Positions 6,865 through 13,918 of a stretch of DNA of 15,364 bases are shown in pieces. The notes beneath the pieces were generated by a model. The model made no database searches and was not told the origin of the DNA. It saw only the letters and a program-made list of their open reading frames with translations. The position numbers and the translations under genes were made by a program. Within the stretch, counting starts at the first letter, position 1. The number at the start of each line of letters is the position of its first letter. This DNA is from an uncultured Oscillospiraceae bacterium (GTDB taxonomy: Bacteria > Bacillota > Clostridia > Oscillospirales > Ruminococcaceae), in contig UQQY01000035.1 in assembly GCA_900543295.1 (NCBI GenBank), forward strand, positions 1 through 15,364. Direction: 5' to 3'.

Positions 6865-7344
6865 ATGAAAAAGGCAGTAAAACATTTAACCGCTTTGGTA
6901 TTGGCAATGGCAATGCTTCTGGCAATGACGGCATGCAGCAGCTCCGGCGAACTGAAATACACAAAAGAGATTGAAGATGTAATGGGTCGCCTGACTGAAA
7001 CGAGCAACACTTTCGCAACCGATGTGCAGACCATGTTCAATGATCTGAGCGATGATAATAGAACGACAGTTATGGGCGATCTGGACGAGTTGGAGAAGGT
7101 TTTTCAAGATATTGCCGCATTGAAGGCGCCGAAAAAGTATGAAGAGGTGCAGAAGCTTTTAAACGAAAGCTCCGAAAGTGCATTAAAAGGCATTGCAGTA
7201 TATCGTACAGAGCTTGGAGCGGTGACTGCGGAGACGATGGATGAGGCGTTTCTTGAGCGCGTTACCGTAGGAGACGACTACTTAAAAGAAGCGCAGAGCA
7301 AGATGCTTGAGGCGGCAAACCTTGCGGAAGAGATCGAATCCTGA
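6865..7344 (+). CDS. Small secreted lipoprotein of unknown function
   Basis: A 159-residue protein with a lipoprotein signal peptide: the basic start MKKAVKH, a hydrophobic stretch LVLAMAMLLA, then the lipobox MTAC with Cys24 as the predicted lipidated residue. The mature part is almost wholly helical by composition, rich in Glu, Leu, Ala and Lys, with no Cys or Trp and few prolines. It suggests a small helical bundle on the outer face of the membrane. ATG 6865 follows AAGGAG (6851-6856) with 8-nt spacing. It is transcribed alone from its own promoter, diverging from the Rrf2 gene, and rpmE downstream has a separate promoter. I do not recognise a named family and propose no function. Confidence 0.85.
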   Translation: MKKAVKHLTALVLAMAMLLAMTACSSSGELKYTKEIEDVMGRLTETSNTFATDVQTMFNDLSDDNRTTVMGDLDELEKVFQDIAALKAPKKYEEVQKLLNESSESALKGIAVYRTELGAVTAETMDEAFLERVTVGDDYLKEAQSKMLEAANLAEEIES

Positions 7345-7363
7345 TTTTTCTAATAAAAATCGC

Positions 7364-7392
7364 TTGCAATTTTACAGATCATGTGGTATGAT
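7364..7392 (+). promoter_or_regulatory. Sigma-A promoter of rpmE
   Basis: TTGCAA (7364-7369), 17-nt spacer, TATGAT (7387-7392), giving a start near 7399 and a leader of about 33 nt before the GTG start. Confidence 0.75.
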
Positions 7393-7431
7393 ATTGAATT
7401 GCAAGGCCATACGTTGAAAGAGGTGAATAAA

Positions 7432-7629
7432 GTGAAACAGGGAATTCATCCGAACTACGAACAGACTACCATCAGATGTGCTTGCGGTGAGGTTATCGAA
7501 ACCGGTTCTACGAAAAAAGACATCAGAGTTGAGGTATGCTCCAAGTGCCATCCGTTTTTCACCGGACGCCAGAAGCTGAATGATACCGGCGGACGTGTTG
7601 ATAGATTCAAAAAACGTTTTGGTATGTAA
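7432..7629 (+). CDS. rpmE: 50S ribosomal protein L31, zinc-binding type
   Basis: A 65-residue L31 of the large ribosomal subunit, starting KQGIHPNYEQT. It has the zinc-ribbon cysteines Cys16, Cys18, Cys36 and Cys39 (CAC and CSKC), so this is the zinc-containing (C+) paralogue rather than YtiA-type. The C-terminal HPFFTGRQKLNDTGGRVDRFKKRFG is typical. The GTG start at 7432 is chosen because AGAGGTGA lies 5 nt upstream and the protein begins exactly where L31 normally does; an upstream in-frame ATG at 7381 sits inside the promoter. The gene is monocistronic, with its own promoter and terminator. Confidence 0.95.
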   Translation: MKQGIHPNYEQTTIRCACGEVIETGSTKKDIRVEVCSKCHPFFTGRQKLNDTGGRVDRFKKRFGM

Positions 7630-7650
7630 AAAATTTGCTTCGGCAAGAAT

Positions 7651-7687
7651 AAGCGATGCAGAATCTCTCTGCATCGCTTTCTGTTTT
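7651..7687 (+). terminator. Intrinsic terminator of rpmE
   Basis: Arms AAGCGATGCAGA (7651-7662) and TCTGCATCGCTT (7668-7679) form a 12-bp perfect stem with loop ATCTC, followed by TCTGTTTTT. Just upstream a small UUCG-loop hairpin (TTGC-TTCG-GCAA, 7635-7646) may stabilise the 3' end. Confidence 0.9.
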
Positions 7688-7697
7688 TATTTTGAAG

Positions 7698-8342
7698 GTG
7701 AGGAGAGGAATTCTTATCAAACCATATAAAACAATTGCTGTGGAGGCAAGCGCAGAATTTGTCGAGAAGAAATCCCGTTTTATCGGACATATCGCGCCAG
7801 TTAAAACAGAAGAAGAGGCGCAGGCGTTTATTTCACAAATTTCGAAAAAGCACCGCGATGCGTCTCACAATGTATTTGCTTATGTTCTGAAGAAGAGCGG
7901 GATTTCGCGCTGTTCTGATAATGGCGAACCGCAGGGAACTGCGGGCGTGCCGACCTTAGATGTGCTCGTGAAGGAGGATCTCACCGACGTTTGTGTAGTG
8001 ACGACCCGCTATTTTGGAGGAACGCTCCTCGGCACAGGCGGTTTGGTGCGGGCATATTCGCATGCGGCAAAGATTGCCGTAGATGCAGCGCAGATTTTAC
8101 ATATGACAGAATGCGTTTTGCTTCGGGTAGAGACGGATTATGGATTTTATGGGAAGCTGACCTATATGCTGCCGGAGCATGGCGCAGTTATTGCGGAGAC
8201 TGATTTTGCGGAGAAAGTTACGCTGCTGCTAAAGCTAAGAGGTGACAGACGGGAACCCTTTACAAAAGCTCTTACAGAACTTTCAAACGGGCAAGTTACG
8301 GCCGAGCTTGTAGAAACCTTTTTTGGAGATATGTCAGATTAA
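7698..8342 (+). CDS. YigZ/IMPACT family protein (UPF0029 with DUF1949)
   Basis: A conserved protein of about 208-214 residues related to E. coli YigZ, B. subtilis YvyE and eukaryotic IMPACT; its molecular role is poorly defined (possibly translation-linked). The N-terminal domain shows KKSRFIGHIAPV, the SDNGEPQGTAGVP signature and VTTRYFGGTLLGTGGLVRAY; the C-terminal third fits the DUF1949 ferredoxin-like domain. The start is odd: GTG 7698 is the only standard start codon near the N-terminus but has no upstream ribosome site. AGGAGAGG (7701-7708) is ideally placed 7 nt before an ATC codon at 7716, from which the protein would begin IKPYKT, lining up with family members beginning M-x-P-x-YKT. 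I give the GTG boundary and flag ATC as the likelier initiation point. Confidence 0.9.
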   Translation: MRRGILIKPYKTIAVEASAEFVEKKSRFIGHIAPVKTEEEAQAFISQISKKHRDASHNVFAYVLKKSGISRCSDNGEPQGTAGVPTLDVLVKEDLTDVCVVTTRYFGGTLLGTGGLVRAYSHAAKIAVDAAQILHMTECVLLRVETDYGFYGKLTYMLPEHGAVIAETDFAEKVTLLLKLRGDRREPFTKALTELSNGQVTAELVETFFGDMSD

Positions 8343-8479
8343 AGCGATACAGATTTTATTCGGATTGTGGGATATGCGTCAGGATTTTTTGCATTTTTGC
8401 AGCAAAAAAAGAGGGAAAAAACGCGTTTTGCTGTATAAATATAATGTAAAAGTCTTTATGGCGGAAGGGGCGTGAAGAG

Positions 8480-9475
8480 GTGATCCGAACAGAGTACGAA
8501 CAGCAGGAAAGGCGGCTTTTGTCGCCGTATGCGTCGCTCTCCATGCAGTCGTGCGGCCGCTTTCGGGCGGAAGCTCCCTGTGATATTCGGACGGATTACC
8601 AGCGTGACCGAGATCGAATTATCCACTGCAATGCATTTCGCCGTCTAAAGCATAAAACACAGGTTTTCCTCTCACCGCAGGGCGACCATTACCGTACGCG
8701 GCTTACGCATACGCTTGAAGTGGCGCAGATTGCGCGTACCGTTGCGCGTGCGCTTCGTCTGAATGAGGATCTGACAGAAGCGATTCCGATGGGACACGAC
8801 CTCGGTCATACGCCGTTTGGACATGCGGGGGAGCGCACGCTCGACGCGCTTTGCAGCCGGGGCTTCCGGCACAATTTACAGAGTGTGCGTGTGGTCGATC
8901 ATATTGAAAAGAACGGTGCAGGTTTAAATCTCACCTATGAAGTAAAAAACGGAATTGCCTGTCACTCCGGCGATGCGCCGCAGGCACAGACGCTGGAGGG
9001 ACGAATCGTGCGGATTGCGGACAAGGTGGCGTATATCAACCACGACATTGAGGACGCGGTGCGCGCGGGCGTACTGCGTGAGGCAGATCTTCCTTATGAC
9101 TGCGTATACATATTGGGACGCACCAAAAGCGCGCGCATATCGACAATCATTCATTCTCTTATCGCGTGTTCGGACGACGACATTCGTATGGCGCCAGAGG
9201 TGTATCGCGCACATTTACGCCTGCGGGAGTTTATGTTTGAAGCGGTTTACCGTAATCCTGCCGCGAAGCAGGAAGAGGGAAAGGCGCAGGAGATTGTGGC
9301 TGCGCTTTACCGCCATTATCAAAAGAATCCGGCGCGGCTGCCTGAAATGTATCGTCCGATTATCGCGCGCTTTGGCGAGGAAGAGGCTGTCTGCGACCAT
9401 GTGGCCGGTATGACGGATCAGTATGCGGTGGAGCTTTATAAAGAGCTGTATATACCGAAGTTTTGGAGCAAATAG
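8480..9475 (+). CDS. dgt: dGTPase-like HD-domain triphosphohydrolase
   Basis: A 331-residue HD-superfamily protein of the deoxyguanosine triphosphate triphosphohydrolase-like group, which cuts dNTPs to nucleoside and tripolyphosphate. Metal ligands are visible: His77 (RLTHTLE), His106-Asp107 (GHDLGH) and Asp181 (RIADKVAYINHDIED), plus the invariant TPFGHAGE at 111-118. The opening LLSPYASLS and RDRDRIIHCNAFRRLKHKTQVF are characteristic of the short clostridial form. GTG 8480 follows GGAAGGGG with 9-nt spacing and gives the normal N-terminus. The stop TAG is immediately followed by the dnaG ribosome site, so it is co-transcribed with dnaG and rpoD, which fits control of dNTP pools during replication. 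Exact substrate preference is unknown. Confidence 0.92.
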   Translation: MIRTEYEQQERRLLSPYASLSMQSCGRFRAEAPCDIRTDYQRDRDRIIHCNAFRRLKHKTQVFLSPQGDHYRTRLTHTLEVAQIARTVARALRLNEDLTEAIPMGHDLGHTPFGHAGERTLDALCSRGFRHNLQSVRVVDHIEKNGAGLNLTYEVKNGIACHSGDAPQAQTLEGRIVRIADKVAYINHDIEDAVRAGVLREADLPYDCVYILGRTKSARISTIIHSLIACSDDDIRMAPEVYRAHLRLREFMFEAVYRNPAAKQEEGKAQEIVAALYRHYQKNPARLPEMYRPIIARFGEEEAVCDHVAGMTDQYAVELYKELYIPKFWSK

Positions 9476-9490
9476 GAAAGGAGGCGCGTC

Positions 9491-11239
9491 GTGATACCGC
9501 GCAGCTTTATCGAACAGCTTACAGCACAGTGCGACATTGAAGACATTGTCCGTTCATACGTTCCGCTTAAACGCGCGGGGCGGACGGCAAAGGCGTTGTG
9601 CCCGTTTCATTCGGAAAAAACGCCCTCGTTTGTTGTGTATCCGGAAAATCAGTCGTTTTATTGTTTTGGCTGCGGCAAGGGCGGCGACGTCATCCGGTTC
9701 ATCATGGAGGCGGAACATCTCGACTATCCGGAAGCGGTTCGTTTTCTGGCGGCTCGTGCCGGAATGACGGTGCCGGAGGATGGAGATGACGGCGTCTCTG
9801 CACGAAAAATACGGGTTTACGAGATAAATCGCCAGGCGGCCCGCTTTTTCCACAAATGCTTAAAGTCACCGATGGGGCAGGAGGGATACCACTATTTGCG
9901 GGAGCGAGGTCTTTCCGATCAGACGATAGTGACCTATGGGCTGGGCTTTGCGCCGAATTCGTGGGACAGCCTGCGCAGTTTCTTGCAGAAGAAAGGATTT
10001 TCACGTGAAGAAATGATCGATGCGGCTGTACTTTCGCAGGGCAAAGGCGGCCGCTGCTACGATAAATTCCGCAATCGCGTGATGTTCCCGATTATCGATT
10101 TGAGAGGGAATGTCATTGGCTTTGGCGGGCGCGTTATGGACGACAGCAAGCCGAAATACTTAAATACGGACGACACGCCGGTGTTTAAGAAAAGCCGGAA
10201 TCTGTTTTCGTTAAATTTTGCAAAGAGCGAGACAAACGGAAGGCTGATCCTTGCCGAAGGATACATGGACGTTATTTCTATTTACGCTGCGGGCTTTCAT
10301 AATGTAGTGGCGACGCTTGGAACGGCGCTGACAGAAGAACAGGCGCGGCTGATGAGCAAATATGCAAAGGAGATCATTATCGCCTATGACTCCGACGGCC
10401 CGGGACAGGCTGCAACGCACCGTGCGATCAACATTCTTTCAGATGCTGGACTTTCCGCGCGTGTGCTGCATATGGAGGGGGCAAAGGATCCGGACGAATA
10501 CATCAAAAAATTCGGCGCCAAGCGTTTTGAACTGCTGCTGGATGGGGCAGGAGACGCTACAACGCACGAGCTTATGGCAGCGCGCGGAACGCTGGATCTA
10601 AAAACGCCGGAGGGCCGTATTGAATATTTAAAGCGCGCGGTCAATATTTTGGCGGATATTCGAAATCCTCTTTCCCGCGAGGTATATGCCGCCTCTGTAG
10701 CAAAGGATGCGGGAATATCCGCTGACGGTGTAAACGCGCAGGCGCTTACAGTTATGAAAAAAAAGCGCCGTCAGGAGGAAGCGCGTGAATGGCGGGATAT
10801 TGAGATGAACCGGGAAATGGTGCGCGACCGCATAAACCCGGAAAAAGCGCAGAATATAAGAGCGGCGACCGCAGAAGAGGGGATTCTTGCTTATATTCTT
10901 CGGCATCCGGACGAAAGCGGCCGGATTTTGGAAGCCGTTGCAGATGACGACTTTGTGACTACATATGACAGGCGTGTGCTCAGCGCAATGCGTGCACTGA
11001 ACGAGGAACATGCGGATATTACGCTGACGATGCTGTCTACACTGCTTTCACCCGATGAGGCGAGCGGCGTGGCGCGGATTCTGGCGCGTTCCTCTGAGAC
11101 GCCTGTAACGGCGGCGATGGTAGAGGATTATATGAAAACGCTTGCCGAGGAACGGCAGAAGATGAGCAGAGACGCGGTAGGCGCCGCAGATCCGAGCGAG
11201 ATCGAGCGGTATCGGCAGATGTTGAAATCAAAAAAATAG
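9491..11239 (+). CDS. dnaG: DNA primase
   Basis: DnaG, which makes RNA primers at the replication fork and contacts DnaB helicase. It has 582 residues, close to the family norm. The N-terminal CHC2 zinc finger uses Cys37, His40, Cys58 and Cys61 (LCPFH...YCFGCGKGGD). The RNAP-basic core motif YDKFRNRVMFPI is at 190-201. The TOPRIM domain shows LAEGYMD (Glu256) and YDSDGPG (Asp300, Asp302). Residues beyond about 430 form the helical helicase-interaction region, which is weakly conserved as usual. GTG 9491 follows a near-perfect AAAGGAGG (9477-9484) with 6-nt spacing. Order dgt-dnaG-rpoD is the clostridial form of the macromolecular synthesis operon; rpsU is not present here. Confidence 0.97.
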   Translation: MIPRSFIEQLTAQCDIEDIVRSYVPLKRAGRTAKALCPFHSEKTPSFVVYPENQSFYCFGCGKGGDVIRFIMEAEHLDYPEAVRFLAARAGMTVPEDGDDGVSARKIRVYEINRQAARFFHKCLKSPMGQEGYHYLRERGLSDQTIVTYGLGFAPNSWDSLRSFLQKKGFSREEMIDAAVLSQGKGGRCYDKFRNRVMFPIIDLRGNVIGFGGRVMDDSKPKYLNTDDTPVFKKSRNLFSLNFAKSETNGRLILAEGYMDVISIYAAGFHNVVATLGTALTEEQARLMSKYAKEIIIAYDSDGPGQAATHRAINILSDAGLSARVLHMEGAKDPDEYIKKFGAKRFELLLDGAGDATTHELMAARGTLDLKTPEGRIEYLKRAVNILADIRNPLSREVYAASVAKDAGISADGVNAQALTVMKKKRRQEEAREWRDIEMNREMVRDRINPEKAQNIRAATAEEGILAYILRHPDESGRILEAVADDDFVTTYDRRVLSAMRALNEEHADITLTMLSTLLSPDEASGVARILARSSETPVTAAMVEDYMKTLAEERQKMSRDAVGAADPSEIERYRQMLKSKK

Positions 11240-11304
11240 CTTCAGAGCTTTTTAGAAGCCGCAGTGCCAAAAGGATAAAACGCGGCGGAAGGACACAGGA
11301 CTTA

Positions 11305-11329
11305 ACAACCGAATACCGTTTTCGGTTGT
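11305..11329 (+). other. Hairpin in the dnaG-rpoD intergenic leader
   Basis: ACAACCGAA (11305-11313) and TTCGGTTGT (11321-11329) form a 9-bp perfect stem with a 7-nt loop. No T-run follows, so it is not an intrinsic terminator. It lies 24 nt before the rpoD start and could be an RNA processing or stability element. The rest of the 114-nt gap shows no clear promoter. Confidence 0.5.
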
Positions 11330-11353
11330 GCGGCAGAAGGGAGTTTAAACGCG

Positions 11354-12409
11354 GTGGCAGAGCTGTTTGAACAGGGGAAAACAAGCGGCAAGCTGACAAC
11401 ACAGGAGATAAATGATGCGATTGAAGACCTTGATTATGACGTGGACCAGGTGGAGGAGCTTTATGAATCGCTGAAAAATATGAACATCGAGGTTGTTGAG
11501 ACTTACAACGCGGACTTGACTCTGGATTTTCCACACAGCGATCCGGAAAATGTGGAAGCACAGTTACAGGCCGAGGGCGTGAGTATTGACGACCCGGTTA
11601 AGGTCTATTTAAAAGAAATCGGCCGCGTGCCGCTTCTATCGGCAGATGAGGAAACAGAGCTTGCAAAGCGGATGTCTGAGGGAGATATTACCGCGCGCAA
11701 GCGCCTTTCCGAAGCGAATCTTCGTCTGGTCGTCAGCATTGCAAAGCGCTATGTCGGCAGGGGCATGCAGTTTTTGGATCTCATTCAGGAGGGCAACCTT
11801 GGCTTAATTAAGGCGGTTGAGAAGTTTGACTACACCAAGGGCTTCAAGTTTTCAACCTATGCTACGTGGTGGATTCGTCAGGCGATTACGCGCGCCATTG
11901 CAGATCAGGCGCGTACGATCCGTATTCCTGTGCATATGGTTGAGACGATCAATAAGGTAAAAAAGGTTTCAAGCCAGCTTCTCCACAAAAACGGACACGA
12001 GGCCAGCGCTGAGGAGATTGCGAATGAGCTCGATATGCCGATCGACAAGGTGCGCGAGATTATGCGTGTGGCGCAGGAGCCTGTTTCGTTGGAAACGCCG
12101 ATCGGCGAGGAAGAGGACAGCCACCTGGGCGACTTTATTCCGGATGACGAAGCTCTGGCGCCGGATGATGCCGCGTCGCATATTCTGTTAAAGGAACAGC
12201 TTGGAAACGTGCTGTCTACGCTGACTGATCGGGAAGAGAAAGTGCTGCGGCTGCGTTTTGGACTGGAGGACGGCCGTTCCCGCACGCTGGAGGAAGTGGG
12301 CAAGGAATTTAACGTTACCCGTGAACGTATCCGCCAGATTGAGGCGAAGGCGCTTCGTAAGCTTAGACATCCGAGCCGCAGCAAAAAACTCAAGGATTTT
12401 CTGGACTGA
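11354..12409 (+). CDS. rpoD: Primary RNA polymerase sigma factor (sigma-70/sigma-A)
   Basis: The housekeeping sigma factor that directs RNA polymerase to -10/-35 promoters such as those seen in this window. It has 351 residues, the size of short Firmicutes SigA. The N-terminal part, with GKLTTQEINDAI, is the acidic region 1.1. Region 1.2 is DDPVKVYLKEIGRVPLL (79-95). Region 2 contains NLRLVVSIAKRY, FLDLIQEGNLGL and the melting/-10 segment FSTYATWWIRQAITRAI (166-182). Region 3 follows to about 270, and the region 4.2 helix-turn-helix is TLEEVGKEFNVTRERIRQIEAKALRKLR (311-338). GTG 11354 is the first start in the frame; AGAAGGGAG lies about 11 nt upstream. No terminator separates it from the next promoter. 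Confidence 0.96.
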   Translation: MAELFEQGKTSGKLTTQEINDAIEDLDYDVDQVEELYESLKNMNIEVVETYNADLTLDFPHSDPENVEAQLQAEGVSIDDPVKVYLKEIGRVPLLSADEETELAKRMSEGDITARKRLSEANLRLVVSIAKRYVGRGMQFLDLIQEGNLGLIKAVEKFDYTKGFKFSTYATWWIRQAITRAIADQARTIRIPVHMVETINKVKKVSSQLLHKNGHEASAEEIANELDMPIDKVREIMRVAQEPVSLETPIGEEEDSHLGDFIPDDEALAPDDAASHILLKEQLGNVLSTLTDREEKVLRLRFGLEDGRSRTLEEVGKEFNVTRERIRQIEAKALRKLRHPSRSKKLKDFLD

Positions 12410-12412
12410 AGT

Positions 12413-12441
12413 TTGACATCCGGTGTGTAAACTGTTATAAT
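12413..12441 (+). promoter_or_regulatory. Consensus sigma-A promoter of the second Rrf2 gene
   Basis: TTGACA (12413-12418), exactly 17 nt, TATAAT (12436-12441). It begins four bases after the rpoD stop. The dyad CTATA-AGG-TATAG (12448-12460) covers the predicted +1 and is a candidate autoregulatory operator; that part is inference. Confidence 0.85.
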
Positions 12442-12537
12442 ATATATCTATAAGGTATAGTTTAAAGCGAAGAACGGCCATAACTTCAAGGCTGTTGGGT
12501 ATTGCAATCATTGTGTTGAAAGCCGGAGGAAAGCTGC

Positions 12538-12936
12538 ATGCATATTACATTGGAATCAGATTATGCGATTCGCATTATTTTGTGTCTGGCGCGGCGCGGA
12601 TGTCGGACGGATGCCGGTACAATAGCGGAAATAACCGGCGTCTCCCTGCGTTTTGCGCTGAAAATTTTAAGAAATCTGGTTGGAAGCGGGCTGATTCGTT
12701 CGTTTAAAGGAACGCAGGGCGGTTATGAGCTGAATCGTGCGCCGGATGAGATTACGCTAAAGGATGTTCTGGAGATTGTGGAGGGCGAATATCATCTGAG
12801 CCGCTGCCTTGGCGGCGATTGCTGCACGCGGCCCAACCATGCAGTCGGAACATGCAAGGTGCAGAAGGTCTTCGGTGAGATCAGTCAAATTGTGCAGGAG
12901 AAGCTGGATGCGGTTACGATTGCACAGCTAATATAA
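12538..12936 (+). CDS. Rrf2 family regulator with C-terminal cysteine cluster
   Basis: A 132-residue winged-helix regulator beginning HITLESDYAIRIILCLA, with the helix-turn-helix at about 26-57 and the wing GTQGGYELNRAPDEITL (58-74). Cys90, Cys95, Cys96 and Cys106 in the effector region (CLGGDCC then TCK) suggest metal or Fe-S sensing. The spacing C-X4-CC-X9-C differs from IscR (C-X5-C-X5-C-X2-H) and from the other Rrf2 protein in this window. ATG 12538 follows GGAGGA with about 7-nt spacing. The gene has its own strong promoter and a terminator, and it faces a convergent pair of TauE/SafE genes. Regulation of itself is plausible; control of the permease pair is only a positional guess. Confidence 0.9.
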   Translation: MHITLESDYAIRIILCLARRGCRTDAGTIAEITGVSLRFALKILRNLVGSGLIRSFKGTQGGYELNRAPDEITLKDVLEIVEGEYHLSRCLGGDCCTRPNHAVGTCKVQKVFGEISQIVQEKLDAVTIAQLI

Positions 12937-12940
12937 GAAG

Positions 12941-12969
12941 AAAGACGCGTTATCAAACGCGTCTTTTTT
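12941..12969. terminator. Intrinsic terminator after the second Rrf2 gene
   Basis: AAAGACGCGTT (12941-12951) and AACGCGTCTTT (12956-12966) form an 11-bp stem with loop ATCA and a T6 run on the plus strand. On the minus strand the tail is CTTTCTTCTT, so it may also stop transcripts from the convergent permease genes, which have no other visible terminator. Confidence 0.9.
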
Positions 12970-13048
12970 GATGTTTTGTGGAATTTTTAGCAGGATGACA
13001 GTGAGACATATGATCTATGGATTCCGGACATCCCAGATACATACTGAT

Positions 13049-13411
13049 TTAGCCGCTTTCCTTTTTGCCGAACAGCTCCTTTATTCCAACAATGAGGATC
13101 AGAAGAGCAAAAAGCCTGGAAATCCATTCATTTGACAGCCAGACGGCGCCGAGCGCACCGATCCCCGCGCCAGTAAGGCCAGGCCAGACAGCGCCTTTGG
13201 CGGCATTTCCATCGATGAGTCCGCCTTTTTGATGTTGGAACAGGGAGAGCGCGGCGACTGGAAGGAAAAAGAGCAGATTGAAAAACTGTGCGTCCTTTTG
13301 CGCAAAATCAGCGAACAGCGTGAGATACAGCATCAAGACAAAGCCGCCGCCGATCCCCATTGAAGCGCAGATGCCGGATAAAAAGCCAACCGGAATAAGC
13401 CACCAATTCAT
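13049..13411 (-). CDS. Half-length TauE/SafE permease, second subunit
   Basis: A 120-residue membrane protein with about four hydrophobic helices. It matches one half of the TauE/SafE family of putative sulfite, sulfonate or organic anion exporters. The repeat-start signature is GFLSGICASMGIGGGFVL (9-26), followed by NLLFFLPVAALSLF and a glycine-rich third helix. Full-length family members have about 240-270 residues with two homologous halves. Here ATG 13411 overlaps the stop of the preceding gene as ATGA, and no strong ribosome site is seen, so translation is probably coupled. It presumably pairs with the other half. The transported substrate cannot be told from sequence. Confidence 0.84.
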   Translation of the reverse strand: MNWWLIPVGFLSGICASMGIGGGFVLMLYLTLFADFAQKDAQFFNLLFFLPVAALSLFQHQKGGLIDGNAAKGAVWPGLTGAGIGALGAVWLSNEWISRLFALLILIVGIKELFGKKESG

Positions 13412-13764
13412 CGAAAGAACAGCCGCACAGCCGAAAGAATCATGACGCCGCCAAAAATCCGTTTGAGCAAGCTTGGATCGATTCGTTTAAGCAGGCGGGA
13501 GCCAAGCCATGCGCCCGGCAAACCGGCCGCCGCCGCTAAAAGAATATTCCATATGTCTCCGCGAATCCCGCCAAAGAAAAGCAAAATTGCACTCAGCAGA
13601 GATAAGGGAAGCGTGATGGCGATAGAGGTTGCGTGCGCCTTTTTAGCAGGCAGACCGCTTTTTTTGAGCATCGGCACTGCCAGCAGGCCTCCGCCTGCTC
13701 CGAAAATTCCGTTTAACAGTCCGGTGATGCCGCCTGTCAGCGCATATTTTAATGTCGGTTTCAT
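13408..13764 (-). CDS. Half-length TauE/SafE permease, first subunit
   Basis: A 118-residue membrane protein. The start signature GGITGLLNGIFGAGGGLLAVP (11-31) and the HATSIAITLPLSLLSA segment are typical of the N-terminal TauE/SafE repeat. ATG 13764 is chosen over GTG 13773 because AAAGGAG ends 8 nt before it and overlaps the GTG. It is the first gene of a two-gene unit with the next half permease. A weak promoter candidate, TTGTAT-17-CATAAA on the minus strand (13812-13840), lies upstream. The neighbouring Rrf2 regulator and cysK hint at sulfur compounds, but that is circumstantial. Confidence 0.84.
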   Translation of the reverse strand: MKPTLKYALTGGITGLLNGIFGAGGGLLAVPMLKKSGLPAKKAHATSIAITLPLSLLSAILLFFGGIRGDIWNILLAAAAGLPGAWLGSRLLKRIDPSLLKRIFGGVMILSAVRLFFR

Positions 13765-13811
13765 GCTGCGCACTCCTTTCCTATAGTACTTTGCGCATTC
13801 CTCTGGGCAGG

Positions 13812-13840
13812 TTTATGGAAGAGGAAAGACCGCAATACAA
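13812..13840 (-). promoter_or_regulatory. Possible promoter of the split permease unit
   Basis: On the minus strand TTGTAT (13835-13840), 17 nt, CATAAA (13812-13817): 3/6 and 4/6 matches to consensus. CTATAG occurs just upstream (13841-13846) and again at 13781-13786. Weak support. Confidence 0.3.
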
Positions 13841-13918
13841 CTATAGGATGAGATGTTTTCCTTTTTTTATTCGCCAAAGGCCGATGAAAGCGAAAACAGG
13901 AAAAGAGCCGCAGAGCTG

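Noticed and set aside
7343..7361. GATTTTT/AAAAATC inverted repeat at the lipoprotein stop codon
   Set aside because: An AT-only stem without a T-tail; too weak to call as a terminator.
8385..8409. TTTTTTGC/GCAAAAAA inverted repeat after the YigZ gene as a terminator
   Set aside because: The stem is nearly all A-T with a 9-nt loop and no T-tail on the plus strand. Nearby TATAAT (8440-8445) also lacks a -35 at proper spacing, so neither a terminator nor the dgt promoter is called.
11037..11561. 174-codon minus-strand frame across the dnaG-rpoD junction
   Set aside because: Proline/serine/arginine-rich low-complexity product that runs through coding parts of two well-identified genes.
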